64,000 bases of DNA from NCBI GenBank assembly GCA_029204225.1, contig CM055107.1, forward strand, positions 47,166,476 to 47,230,475. The letters run 5' to 3'. Origin of the DNA: Diphasiastrum complanatum (taxonomy: Eukaryota > Streptophyta > Lycopodiopsida > Lycopodiales > Lycopodiaceae). The notes beneath the pieces are model-generated. The model did no database searches and was not told where the DNA came from. It worked only from the letters and a program-made list of their open reading frames with translations. A program made the translations under genes and the position numbers. Every line of letters begins with the position of its first letter. The stretch's first letter is position 1. Shown in pieces: positions 22,711-34,024 of the stretch.

Positions 22711-23063
22711 ACTCAATCCAATGGCCGCATGTCTCTTATCATTGTACGCACGAGGATAAAATCAAGATTGTGACTGAGTGGCCAATTCCGGAAACTGTGA
22801 GGCAGGTAAAGTCTTTTTTAGGTTTCACACTTTTATTCAAGAGATTTATTGAGGATAATGCTAAGTTAGCAGCACTGCTTAATAATCTGACAAAAGGAAT
22901 TGTTAATAAAAAGAAAAAGAGAAATCAACGTAGTCCACCTGTTGTTTGGAACGAGAAATTGAATCAGTGTTTTGAGAAACTTAAAACAATGATTGTTTCA
23001 GCTCCCGTGTTACAAAAGCATGAATATTATAATATAGGTTTAGATCTTGAAATTTTTCATTAA
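22707..23063 (+). pseudogene. Ty3/gypsy RT thumb / RNase H junction fragment
   Basis: KIKIVTEWPIPETVRQVKSF, LGFTLLFKRFIEDNAKLAAL and VVWNEKLNQCFEKLKTMIVS match the RT connection region and the start of gypsy RNase H. The RNase H catalytic D (usually VxTDAS) is not reached. The order integrase before RT shows the pieces are from different or rearranged copies. Confidence 0.8.
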
Positions 23064-23700
23064 ATGCAGTATCTAGGCGAAGGATGCTCTTAGGCGAGAG
23101 TTGTGAACCCTCGCCAAACCTCCAGAACCTTTGCCGAACTACACCAGTGGTCAAAAACCTTCATCGAGATTTCTAGAAGACTTTCTTTTTATAGTATTTT
23201 CCATGCCTACAAATTTTTGTCCAAAACTGATGAGCCAAACTAGTACTTTGTCTAATGGACTCTCAAAATTAGCCTATAAAAGGGCTGAATTCGATTTCAT
23301 TTCTCACTTGTGCTAGCGAAGCTCTTGCAAATTTTTTCCTGCCAGCGAACTTTTCCAAAACTTTTATACATCCTTCTGATACACTTTTGAGTATTTTTTA
23401 CTTTCAGTTTCTACCTTTTGCCATCATGTCTTCCAACGATACCAATAATTCACCGCGCTTTGTTGTTAAACGTGATGTTCCAATTGTAACGGACATCATG
23501 TCGCTTCCTAGCACAAACAAGGTGGCTGAATGGATGAACTTTGTTGAGCCCTTGGTCACAAAAATGGGGATCCATGAGCGTACCTTTTCCAATAAAATGA
23601 ATATGAAATCTATTACTATGGCTTTTAGTACTTGGAATGAGGATAAGTTGGATTTGCTATTTGTTGGATTTGATGCTTATTGTGATTGATCATTCTTATG
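23064..23700 (+). repeat. Possible LTR/leader with short gag-like ORF
   Basis: cctataaaagggct near 23272 resembles an LTR TATA box, and the flanking ctcttgc / gcgaga strings resemble those at 1100-1450. An ORF at 23425-23689 (from the ATG within gccatcatgtcttcc) encodes an 87-residue soluble peptide (MSSNDTNNSPRFVVKRDVPI...) with no named domain. The interpretation as retroelement LTR plus gag start is inference. Confidence 0.35.
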
Positions 23701-23705
23701 CTTTT

Positions 23706-23708
<3 letters not shown>

Positions 23709-23774
<66 letters not shown>
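23709..23774. repeat. (GA)n microsatellite
   Basis: About 31 uninterrupted GA units followed by an imperfect agagtgag edge. Confidence 0.95.
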
Positions 23775-24015
23775 TGAGTTTCTATCATTGTGGATTAGTG
23801 TTAAAGGATGTAGTGTTAATGCTTAGTGTTAGTGAATCATTTGCACATGCTTGATTACGATCTATGATATCACTCTCATGGGAATTAACCTCCACGTGAC
23901 AACTAGCTTCATCTCCTTGATGCTTTTGTGCTTGGATCTAGGGTTGAGGGTAGGATAGGAAATGCCCACTACATGGAGGGCATACTCCTAGGTCATAGAA
24001 TATTGGAATGAGGGA

Positions 24016-25320
24016 TTGGACAAAGATAAAGCGAAGATAATACAAAATTTGAAAGAACCAACCAACTTACGTGAACTTCAAGGATTCCTCATATGTGTTG
24101 GATATCATAGGAGGTTTATTCAAGACCATGCATGTCTAGCATCGCCACTTACACAACTATTGAGAAAAAACACTGAATACGAATGGTGTGCTGACTGACA
24201 ATGATCATTCGCCCTATTGAAGTAGAAACTCATAAACATCTGAATTTTACAGCCCCCTGATTAAGTAAGAACCTTTCATGTTTTTCAATTGGAGTTACAC
24301 TTAGTCAAAAGAACGATGAGAAGAAATATTATCCTATATATTATGTAGGGCATTAATTGAATGCATTAGAAAACAACTATTTGATGACAAAATGTGAAGG
24401 ACTAGAAATGGTCTTTATAGTCAAAACATTTCGACATCATCTATTGGGCTATCATTTTTATCTTTCATGTCGACCATTATGCGCTTGAAATTTGGTAAAT
24501 AAGCCAGATCTTTCAAGATAAATAGCCTATTGGGTGATGTTGCCTCAAGAATTTGATTATCAAGGTGAGGTACGACAAGTGAAGTATCACACCAATGCAG
24601 ATTACTTATCGTGCTTAAGTGCTAGGTCTGTTACTGAGAACTTAAGTGGCAAATTTTTTGATGAGCAAATCATTATGATATCATCTGACAATTTATTATA
24701 TGATGAGATTATTGATTATCGAAAAAACTAGAACTACCATGTTGGGTACGATTTAGAACAAAGAACAGTCTTCCAATATAAGATTGGACCGTATATGATA
24801 AGGAACAATGTACTATATAAATTGGGAGTAGATGAAGAACTTCGACGTTGTCTTGAACAATTGGACATCCAGAAAGTCACTCAGGCTCTAGATTCGGAAG
24901 ATGTCAGTGGACATTATGTAGTAAATATAAATACCGTTAAGAAAATATTGAATGCAAAATATTGGTGGTCGACCATGTATAAAGACATTGCAGCTTTTAC
25001 ATAAACTTGTTGCCAATAGGTCAGAATTTCCACATCTTCAATGTACTGGCCAATAGCCCTAATTCTTCCAGTTGCACCATTTGAAAAATGGGGTATCAAC
25101 TTTGTTGGACCAATCAAGCCAATCACCCGATGATATACAAGGTAAAGCTATATTCTAATAGCAACAAATCATGCCTCAAAGATTGTTGAAGCAGAAGCCA
25201 CAAAGAGAAATGATGCTAAAATGGTTGCATTGTTTCTGTTTCGAAATATTATAACCGTATATGGTTGTCCTTTTGAGCTTGTAATCGATAGAGAGATGCA
25301 CTTTCTTGGGTTGGAGAAGA
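24016..25320 (+). pseudogene. Ty3/gypsy pol fragment (RT end, RNase H, integrase)
   Basis: In order but with many frame breaks: LRELQGFLICVGYHRRFIQD and TQLLRKN (RT/RNase H boundary); NYLMTKCEGLEMVF- and FRHHLLGYHF-like blocks (RNase H); LPQEFDYQGEVRQVKYHTNA with YLSCLSA (RNase H end). AKYWWSTMYKDIAAFT follows (integrase zinc-binding region, with His/Cys positions degraded). Next come APFEKWGINFVGPIKPIT, ILIATNHASKIVEAEAT and NIITVYGCPFELVIDRE (integrase core with both catalytic Asp blocks). The order RT-RH-IN fits one gypsy element in decay. Confidence 0.85.
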
Positions 25321-25826
25321 CTACACTGAGCAAATCGAAAGGCAATTTCTTCAAGGCAATGGGAGATCTCATTGTTGAGCTTACTCAAGTTTGTTATGGA
25401 CTCAAAAGAGCTAGATTTATTAGGTTTGATACTCATCTTCACCTACTCTACTTCATGTTGGATGGAAAGTTTGGAATCTATCTTTTGATTTATGATGGTG
25501 GCATTGTTTTCACTAACCTTTGTGGAAATTCGAGATCAAGCATTGATGAGATCTTGTTGGATCTAGATCGTATGTTTGAGAGGGAATATTTCCAGAGGTT
25601 CAGGTCTGAAGATATTCATATCTTTGATATCTTTGATGATCAAGAGAAAGGTAAGCAAGTGGAAGTGATGCACTTTGCTTTACTCACATGTTTTGGAGAA
25701 TCTTCTTGTGTAGATGATGCTATGCAAGTGGATATTGGTTCTCATAGTTTTCATGCTATAAAATCAACTAATGGATCTGGAGAAGAGGTCTTAGTCAATG
25801 GCTTTGATGGTCAAGTGGAAGATTAA
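25221..25826 (+). pseudogene. Chimeric ORF: gypsy integrase joined to a copia-RT-like stretch
   Basis: A single 201-codon open frame begins inside the gypsy integrase core (NIITVYGCPFELVIDRE). After about 30 residues of unclear origin it continues with VCYGLKRARFIRFDTHLH and GIYLLIYDGGIVF. This layout mimics copia RT (YGLKQAPRAW..., LLIYVDDLI...), with the Y-V-D-D replaced by YDGG. The frame stays open through an acidic, structureless C-terminus. The copia assignment of the second half is moderate only. Confidence 0.45.
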
Positions 25827-26389
25827 GAGGTTGATCTCAATGGGCTTCAACAACACAAAAGGGAAAGTGACAATTTGGAGCTAGTCAAGGGCATCAAAGG
25901 AAGTTCATTTGGCAAAGATGTTTTGGATCTATTTTTTTAGGTGTTTGAAGACTCAAGTAAGGTTAAAGGAACATCAAGAAAGTGTTGTTCAAGGTTTACT
26001 TTACTTCTTCTATCCCATGTTTGAACTATTTCATGTGGATGTGTGCAAATTGTCAAGATATGGTAAAACTGGCTACATTGATTTGCATCATTTTAATGTT
26101 AGAGCTGTACTAACATTCTTGGATGGTTTTGCTGATGGAAATAAAGCTATTGGAGATTCATTATGTCACTCATTCATGGCCAATCATCACTTGTTGATGA
26201 TATCTTGTAGCAAAATGGCAACGGAGGCTCATTCATGAAGTTTTATGGTGGAGACATATGAATGCAAAGATGTAGAACAGTAGTGAATTTGTATAATAAT
26301 GTCATAAAAACAACAATCAAACCACAATACAACTACGCTGATAAGCGCTTGGTCCTACTTATAGACTCAAATCAATTGCTAAAGTTCTG

Positions 26390-26390
<1 letters not shown>
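25827..26390. other. Unassigned, copia-internal-like sequence
   Basis: Follows the chimeric ORF with partial open frames (25909-26238 +) of no recognised family. The wording of its reading frames (hydrophobic blocks, VRLKEHQESVVQGLL) could be drifted retroelement sequence. No host gene is seen. Confidence 0.3.

Positions 26391-26391
<1 letters not shown>

Positions 26392-26463
<72 letters not shown>
26392..26463. repeat. (TC)n microsatellite
   Basis: About 36 uninterrupted TC units. Confidence 0.95.
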
Positions 26464-26467
<4 letters not shown>

Positions 26468-26469
26468 CT

Positions 26470-27120
26470 AAGTCTGAGGAGTCAACTACTAGAAGACCCA
26501 TTCTGGTCATTTTATCTTTGTCTGGTCATCATCGATAATCGATTCAATCGCTTATTTACATATATAGCAACTGGAAGATCTTGCATTATTCTAGCTTTAC
26601 ATCTACAAGATCGCTAAACAGTTGATTAACTGACTAATTAGAACAATTGTTATTGGAGCATGAAGACGTAGATAGTCTGTACTTGGAATCCTATGTATTT
26701 TTGCAAAGTGTCACATTTTTTGCGTATGTGGAATTCCGTGTAAAACTGCAGTGTCGCATTTTTTGCATTTTTCTCGAAGCAGTGTCGCATTTTTGGAAGT
26801 GTCTAAAATGGCCGGAAAACTAAGTTAGCACAAGTGTCGCAAAACACTTAGTGGCTCAGGATGACCCGAAGGTGAAAAGGCGATAGTGTCGGGTTTTTCG
26901 CCTGTCAGATAGAGTGCCCTATTGGAGCTTGGACACACCTATAAGGGAAGTGATGATGCTTTAGTCGAAGAAAGTGTGACTTATTGTTTATCTATAGCCT
27001 TTCTCGTGACATTGGATTGCTACTGGGATAAAGGGTTATCACCCGTAAGATTGGACGTCAATCAACCCTTGCAATGCTATAGTTAAAATTAGAAGCTTCT
27101 TCTTCATAAATGCAAATGTT
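26470..27120. repeat. Probable LTR fragment related to the one at 3240-4307
   Basis: Contains multiple gtgtcgcattttt and tttttgcatttttc motifs at about 26700-26810 and a ttttttcgcctgtcagat string at about 26895. These match the motifs in the putative copia 5' LTR near 3360-3510. Boundaries are not determined. Confidence 0.4.
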
Positions 27121-27176
27121 TTGCAAGCTTTAATATGTTCCATGATTTTGATCTACCTCAACCATTTTTTATCCAA

Positions 27177-27560
27177 CCATATTCATGGGTTGATCAATGT
27201 TGAAATTGAAGACTCATTCAACATACCATATATCATCGAGATTTAGCAAATATCAAACAATGATTCCTAATGTTGCTTAGGTAAGGAAGAGCAATGAAAG
27301 CAAATCTTATTACAATATTAAAAAAGAGAAAAGAATGACCACCATTCAACCAAGCATAGAGGTCACCATATTCATGGCTTGATAGATGTTGAAATCGAAG
27401 ACTCATTCAACCCAACATATCATATATCATCGAGATTTGGCAAAGATCAAAGAAAATATCAAATAATGATTCTTAAGGTTGCCTATGTTGCTCATTGAGT
27501 TGAGGAAATGAAATAAAATCTTATTACTATATGGAAAAAACAAAAGAACCACCACCATTC
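27177..27560. repeat. 189-bp tandem duplication
   Basis: Two copies start ccatattcatgg at 27177 and 27366. They share gttgaaat(t/c)gaagactcattcaac, atatatcatcgagattt and the caccattcaa end. About 10-15 percent divergence by eye. Confidence 0.75.
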
Positions 27561-27942
27561 AAATAAACGTGAACATATGAGGACATTTGCATAGAGCTAT
27601 TTGATAGGTCAAACTAGAAATCTTTTAAGCCCCTTTACATCATTAGAGTGGCTATGTTAAGGCCTATAGTTTAATTCAAGCTAGATAAGCTACTAAAATT
27701 ATTGACTGCAAACTATAGTAATCAACTACTCTTATGGCCACATATAGCCAATACATGACATAGTTCCAAAAAAAATCACTAAATACCATTGTCTCCCAAT
27801 ACACGAATAGGCTATGCAAGAGCAACTACCTTAGCCTAAACTCAATTTGAAGGAGTACATCTCCATCTATGGGTGCCATGTTTGGTCTCATTACGGGATC
27901 CATCTATGCAATTCGAGGCATAGCGTCAATTCTAATGCAGGG

Positions 27943-28165
27943 TTCTTGTGTTCTGGGTGCGCAAAAATTCATTTTATGCATTATCATTATCAGCCACTTC
28001 TTGCAAAGAAAACCATACATGTCCTTTACAAGCTCATATTTATGTTATCACAAGAGGGAGTTCTTATGTTTTAAGTATGCGCAAGTTCATTTCATATATT
28101 CATCATGAAGGCTTTATAACATGTCCTTGCGAGTGCATATCATGTTCTCACAATAGGTGATTTCA
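27943..28165. repeat. 118-bp imperfect tandem duplication
   Basis: ttcttgtgttctgggtgcgc at 27943 is repeated as ttcttatgttttaagtatgc at 28061, followed by shared caa(a)ttcatttcat, acatgtcctt and tgttctcaca blocks. ORFs over it are read-through of the repeat. Confidence 0.55.
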
Positions 28166-28534
28166 ATGCTATTGATGTGTTACATAATTTATTTTTTTCA
28201 TTAATCATGGTCACAATCTTACAACTCTGCATATTAACTTTAAATCCATGGTCATGAATGGGTGTAAGGTACGTCTTTTGTATTTCCACTCCGTTCTCTC
28301 CTAAACAATCTGTGTTTAACCAACTTGGTTCATATGAGTCTACAACTCGTATACCTCCTCATATTGATACCCGACTAGCATTAGATTTGTGAAAAAATTG
28401 CAATACATGGACCCAACTAGTAAAATAAAATTAGATACCTGCCCAACACTACTACTAACCAACAACATCACTAACATACATAAAGAGGAGGCTTTATATA
28501 TTATAGATAGGTATATAACAAAAAGTACCTCGTT

Positions 28535-28535
<1 letters not shown>

Positions 28536-28573
<38 letters not shown>
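28536..28573. repeat. (CT)n microsatellite
   Basis: About 19 CT units. Confidence 0.95.
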
Positions 28574-28575
<2 letters not shown>

Positions 28576-28579
28576 GCAC

Positions 28580-29880
28580 TTTACTCACACTATTTCTTTC
28601 CATTGATGTAGCACTCATGTTCATATTAAGACTACTAGTAATATTTTGCTAGGGTCATAGCTATGCTTAGTGCTTCTATTGCTATCATCCGATTGTTTAG
28701 GTTAATAACTGTCTCATCCAAGAACCGTGAAGTCATTCTCGGGACCCTCTTGAGAATTTTTACCAAATATCATCCACAATGTGTTGATAGATCAAGATCT
28801 TGATGTGTCCAAGCTTGTTGTTCAAGCAAAAATCAAACGGGTACCGCTCAAAACGAATATCGCAATATTTCTGATAAATAACAAGCTATCAATTCTATGA
28901 ACGAAAGCTAAGATTCCGTACAAAACCCATTTTCCTACAGCTGTGTTTCTTCTGTTCGAAGAGGCACGTGAAGTGATCAGCCAAGCGCTCTGAATGCATA
29001 GAAATTCAATACAGCATTCACTATGGAATCTGAAATATTTTCAAGAGATCGCTGCTACAAAGGAGCTTGAAAAAAGCACAAAATCGGTATCAGAAAACTA
29101 TCAAGGATCGTTGAGAAAACAGCAATGAAAATGCGAGGAAACTGTCAAAAAAGATCAGAAAAAATTGAAACTAATGAAGTGCTGCATTGAATACATTCCA
29201 TAAATGAAGAAGACAGAAAATGTGATGTGCTGCTACCTGGAATTGAATGGAGAGTGAAGCAGATCGATGATGGAGAATTGGTATTCCTTCCTCTGTCTCT
29301 GTTGAGGAGGAAGTTGGAAGGGTTCGTCTTTGGTTTGCAAAAGACGAAGCCCATGTCACATGAGACGCAGTCACTTTAAGCCCACTTGGATGTCAGCCGC
29401 GTGTCCCTATACCCCTCCAATCCTTCGAAGAGGTTGTTGGCTCACGTGTATCCAACGGTGGCGGGTACGTGTGTTTCGTGGACGTTCAAGAATAGGCATC
29501 ATAACTTTTTTTTGGCCTTTCTTTAAAAAAAGGTGTTTGTTTGGCAACTCCATGTGATCCATCTCTAGTTTAAAGCTTTTCTACATTTTTGTTTTGCCCC
29601 TTCCCATGTCAAGAATTTAAAGCTTTTTTGCCCCTTTCCCATGTCAATCATCGAGGTAGCTTTTCTATAGAGACACATTATTGTGCTAAGAATCACTAGG
29701 CGATTATAACTGACGCAATTTAATACATGATGTGCATTATCTCAAAACTCACAAATGGACTAGCAATATTGAGTAAGAGACCACCACTACCTATAGTAAT
29801 AAGACCTAATTCTTTCCTATAAATTTGATATGCTATACTTTATCGACTTAAATAAAAGCAACCAATACTATGCGTTGAGG
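28580..29880. other. No gene recognised
   Basis: Short ORFs only, with no family signature. The patch 29200-29560 is somewhat richer in GC than its surroundings but contains no coding sequence I can support. Confidence 0.35.
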
Positions 29881-30019
29881 TTGGCCAATGGAGTTTGGAA
29901 GAAAGTCAATGTTAAACGATGATGTGTGGTGGTGGTCTAAACTTTTAAGTCTTGGACTTTGGTTGAGGACTAAACTATCCTGCATTTATTGCCATTTCCA
30001 ATTCGTACGAAGGCATGCA

Positions 30020-30215
30020 AATAGTGCATGGTTGGACATTCTCATCCTATCATTGATGCCTGTCAATAGATCTTCATTGGTTGGAAAATGATGGAATCTA
30101 ACGATGCGGGAAAAACGAAATAGTGCATGGTTGGACATTGTTATCCTATCATTGATGCATGTCAATAGATCTTCATTGGTTGGAAAATGATGGAATCTGC
30201 GGGAAAAATGAAATG
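30020..30215. repeat. 99-bp tandem duplication
   Basis: aatagtgcatggttggacat starts at 30020 and again at 30119. The copies share cctatcattgatgc, tgtcaatagatcttcattgg and ttggaaaatgatggaatct. Very similar copies, so recent. Confidence 0.85.
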
Positions 30216-30439
30216 AGCAGGTGTCGGACTATCTGAATCTACTGATTGAGTGTCAGATAATGCGCTTTCTTTCCTGATTCCTATTTTACCTAGATAGAGT
30301 CGAGCTCTTAAGTGCGGCTACTGCTGCATCTCTAAGATCTGTCCTCTTCAGACACTACTGACGTACTACTGATTTATAAGCAGTAAGATAAATGAGCCTT
30401 AGTGCGGAATGAAAGATGAAAGCTAAATGACATTATCTA

Positions 30440-31237
30440 AATACAATTCTACGACACAAATATAGGGGCCAAAACAAGATACAAAAACACTCATATTAAC
30501 AACCCACAAATCGATAGAACATGGACACCTATATGATGGTTTGTCAATGAAATACAAACTGGAAACAATCATCTGAACATCATCACTAGAAAACAATCTC
30601 CAATCCAATTGTCCCCAACACGAATAATACATCATGTGAAGGACTAACCATGGACAAACTCGCATTCAATCCAAAAGGTATTAAAGCGCATGGTCTAACT
30701 TATACAACACTTTCAAGAATCAAAGACACTAATAATAGTATACCTCCTACAACCATTGCAAGCAGAAAACTTCATCGTTGACAAACTTAGTAAAGCAAGA
30801 AATGCAAAAGCACACACCTCATCATACACTCTTTGAACACGATATACTTAGAAAAATACCATGATGACCTAAAATCTAACGACCACATAATGAATTTCGA
30901 TATACTTTGCTTACAAGAAACACGTCAAAAACAAACAAGCAACTCCACACATATTTCAAGCCACAATAACCTTTCATTTACTGGAAATGCAATATTTTAC
31001 AAGCCAACACAAATACTCCACAAAGCCACAACATTCAACACCAATAACATTGAAATAACACATGCGATATTCAACAAAGACACACGATTCCACATGCACA
31101 TAATCGCTACGTACAAGCATCCAAAGGCAAATATGAAATCACTACTGCAAATTTTCCACAACGTACTGCAAACAATACCCACAAATGCTCCTATCACAAT
31201 AATAGGTGACGTAAACATTCACAATCATCTGATATGA
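30440..31237 (+). pseudogene. PIF1-like helicase C-terminus plus EEP endonuclease (Helentron-like remnant)
   Basis: The 30470-30780 part reads (one stop and one frame slip) NPQIDRTWTPI, ITRKQSPIQLSPTRIIHH, GLTMDKLAFNPKGIKAHG and GLTYTTLSRIKD. These match helicase motifs V and VI of Helitron-type PIF1 helicases. About 60 bp on, an open frame (30833-31237) gives YHDDLKSNDHIMNFDILC, LQETRQ, IIATYKHP and ITIIGDVNI. The Glu of LQET and the Asp of GDVN are active-site residues of the endonuclease/exonuclease/phosphatase fold. A helicase followed by EEP is known from Helentron-group rolling-circle elements. The Rep domain and the element termini were not found. The unit is truncated. Confidence 0.65.
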
Positions 31238-31880
31238 GTGATGTTTGCTTTCATTTTTCTTATGGTGATGCCAGAATTGAAGATATTTGTTTAGCTCTGC
31301 TTTCCTTAAGTGAGCTTTAATGTTGGGCATCTATATAGAGTTGTGTAGCTGTGGTATAGGATGTGAATGCTTTCATACCAACTTTGATCTTGTCGAGCAA
31401 GCTAGTATAAAAATATGTCGATATGGCCTTTGAGAGAATGGATGGATCACAATTAACAATTCTTCTAGTGTATTCTCAAATAGTTTCATCGGTAAATAGA
31501 AATACTTGAGCGTTATAGCCTAACTTTTCGATTCCAAAGAAGCTACCTAACTTTTGTTAGTTTAGGGTAACTATGGACCTCCAATTCAAACCTACTCACT
31601 TGGTAATTTTAAACTAACAAACATTTCTTTTTAAGACTCTTGGGTAAGCCATTACATTCATAATCTCGAAGAGCATTTGTGGGCTATACCTCCCTCGCTC
31701 CACCTCATGCCTATCTCTCACAAAAGAAAGAAAATTTTGCATGCATGTGGATTTTAGATTATTACCCGTTTTGGTGATCATTAAGGAAACCATTTCCAGA
31801 AAGTTTGTTGCACAAAGGGATGCGCGTCCCATCCTTGGAATTCCAGAAAAGCTAAGGCTTTCCATGCAGCAGATAGCTTA
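31238..31880 (-). other. Possible gag-like remnant, weak
   Basis: On minus, about 31300-31480 gives a broken reading with RPISTYFYTSLLDKIKVGMK and FTSYTTATQLYIDAQH, in the style of a retroelement Gag. The ORF at 31614-31865 has no signature. I would not call a gene here. Confidence 0.25.
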
Positions 31881-31888
31881 CCAACATA

Positions 31889-31900
31889 GCTATAAATACA
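31889..31900 (+). promoter_or_regulatory. TATA box of the GDSL gene
   Basis: gctataaataca lies about 213 bp upstream of the chosen ATG. This leaves room for a 5' UTR of about 180 nt that contains a short upstream ORF (ATG at about 31921, 14 codons). Confidence 0.5.
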
Positions 31901-32103
31901 AAAAATAGCAAAAAACATCTATGTCTTCCACTCACTGCATTGGCAATTCGCATGTTCACAAATAGCTACTTTTGCTGCTTTGGGCTTATCACCATCATCT
32001 ATGTAATACCTGGGTGGGTTGCTTTGAGCAACCAAAACATTAGTGATCGCAACAATCAGCAAAAAAGTGGTTGATCTTGAGATTACTAGCGCAGCTCGTG
32101 GCT

Positions 32104-34024
32104 ATGGCAGCGATTGCTGCTGCAATACGGATGCTGTGGATGCAGGCGCTGTTGGTATGGTTCTTGCAGCTTCGGATCTGCTGTGCAGCTCCCTCTTTCA
32201 ATCCGGCATGCCCTTCGGCTCTCATAAGCCTCGGAGACTCGTCCGCTGACACAGGCAATGCAGAGATCGTCTTTCCATTGGTCATGCCTGCACAGTATCC
32301 ACCCTATGGGATGACTTACTTTCATCGTCCAGCTAATAGGTTCTCTGATGGGCGCCTCGTTATTGATTTTATGGGTATTGTTTTTATCGATTTGCATGAG
32401 TTGATTAGGCTTCACAAATATTGGTTTTGTTGTTGGTAATTTATATCATGTAGATGACTCGAAATTGTTAAAGACAGTGTTAGTTTTGTGATGATGAACG
32501 TAGCTCAAGCGTTGAACCTTCCTTTGCTGGAGCCTGATCTTGGACAAAGCAGTACCGCAACACTTTCCAGGGGCATCAATTTCGCTGTCGCTGGGGCTGT
32601 GGCAATTGGGGGTTCTGAGTCGCAACTTTCATTCTCAGCCCAAATTGAACGATTTCATACACTCGTAAACTCTGAAGCCAACCGAGGCAATCGTGTATTT
32701 TCTGGTAGTTTCTATGATCCCAGTAACACTTCCAAGGTTTGAGCGTATGAGAAATTTGTTCAGAATCTTTTGAATACTGTGTCCTTGGTTGGTTACTGAT
32801 AGCGGATGAACCTGTATATGGCTTGCGGCCTTTTCTGTGATGTTTTTCTATATGATGAAGATGGGTGCATCGTGATTGGAGATACTAGGATGATTTTCTA
32901 TTTACCAATTGTAACCTCTGTAATTTTTGTATTCGAATAATAATGATCAAAATAGATAAGTTGTTCATTAGCCATGTCCTATTTTCCAAGTTTATAGAGT
33001 TAGAACTGAGTTATTTTCTATTTCAGGTGCTCTGTATGTCATCTCCATTGGCACGAACGATTTCTACAATTCACTTGCCGTTGAGAAGATGAGTGAAGAA
33101 GATGTGCGTGGTTTAATAGCACCCCAAGTTATTGATGCAATTGCAAATGCAGTGAGGGTAAGCAGCTTACCTTTTTCATTAAGTATATGCTGAATTTTAC
33201 AAGTGTTGATCTCAAAAGTAAAATGGAGGTCTAGAAAGGTTTCTTTATAAAATTTGCTTTTGGATTTGCAAAAATTTGAGTCATATTCCAAATGGATGCT
33301 CCTTCAACAAGCTCTCATGGTTTTTATATTGCCTTTTATGATCTTATGATGGTACAGAACATATACAATCAAGGTGGCAGGAATTTTGTCGTTGTTAATG
33401 TATATGCCCAAGGATGTACTCCTGCAACATTAACACTAGTGGATCCTTTGAATGTTGATGCGCACGACCAATTGGGGTGTTTGCCTTCATACAACCAAGT
33501 GATTGAAGACTATAACAAACAACTTAAACAAACAGTTTATAATCTGATTGCGGAGTTGGAAGGTGTAAACATTGCCTACGCTGATGTCTATCAAGCACTC
33601 ATGAATATGTTGTCAAATCCACAACAATATGGTAAGCCATCTATACGTAATTGTTTGTACATTCCTTAATGGTTGTATTCAAGAACATGTACAATGTTTG
33701 GTAGATTGATAAACCACTTGTTCTACATGCAAATGTCTCTTCAAATCATTCAACATTTTCCAACATTCAATCATACGTCATTTTTCAGGATTCCAAGATG
33801 CTACAAAGTTGGACGCTTGTTGTGGTAGTGGAGGAACTCACAACTATGATGCCACAAAAATATGTGGTGAGATTGCAAATATATGTAGCAATCCTTCAAG
33901 CTACATATCTTGGGATGGGATTCATCTTACAGAGGCTGCATATAGAGTGATTGCCAGAGGAGTTATCACTGGGCAATATTTGGATCCACCAGTTAACTCG
34001 AGCTCAACTTGTCATCGACCATGA
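32104..34024 (+). CDS. GDSL esterase/lipase
   Basis: Model: join 32104-32374, 32504-32704, 33027-33157, 33358-33631, 33789-34024, giving 1113 nt and 370 aa, with GT-AG junctions and agreeing phases (1, 1, 0, 1). Length fits plant GDSL enzymes (350-400 aa), which are secreted hydrolases of lipid or ester substrates. Residues 1-28 form a hydrophobic signal peptide ending near CCA. Block I is LGDSSADTGN (catalytic Ser46; the usual Leu of GDSL is Ser). Block II is INFAVAGA (Gly121), block III is SIGTNDF (Asn168), and block V is WDGIHLT (Asp335, His338). All catalytic and oxyanion residues are kept. The exon 2 donor at 32704 was chosen over 32736 because only it restores the FSGALYVISIG reading. 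Substrate is unknown. Five exons is the usual plant structure. Confidence 0.9.

Noticed and set aside
27869-28108. ORF with MGAMFGLITGSIYAIRGI, faintly like Tim17/OEP16 glycine-rich membrane segments
   Set aside because: Only about 25 residues fit, and the ORF runs across a tandem duplication with no splice-consistent continuation.
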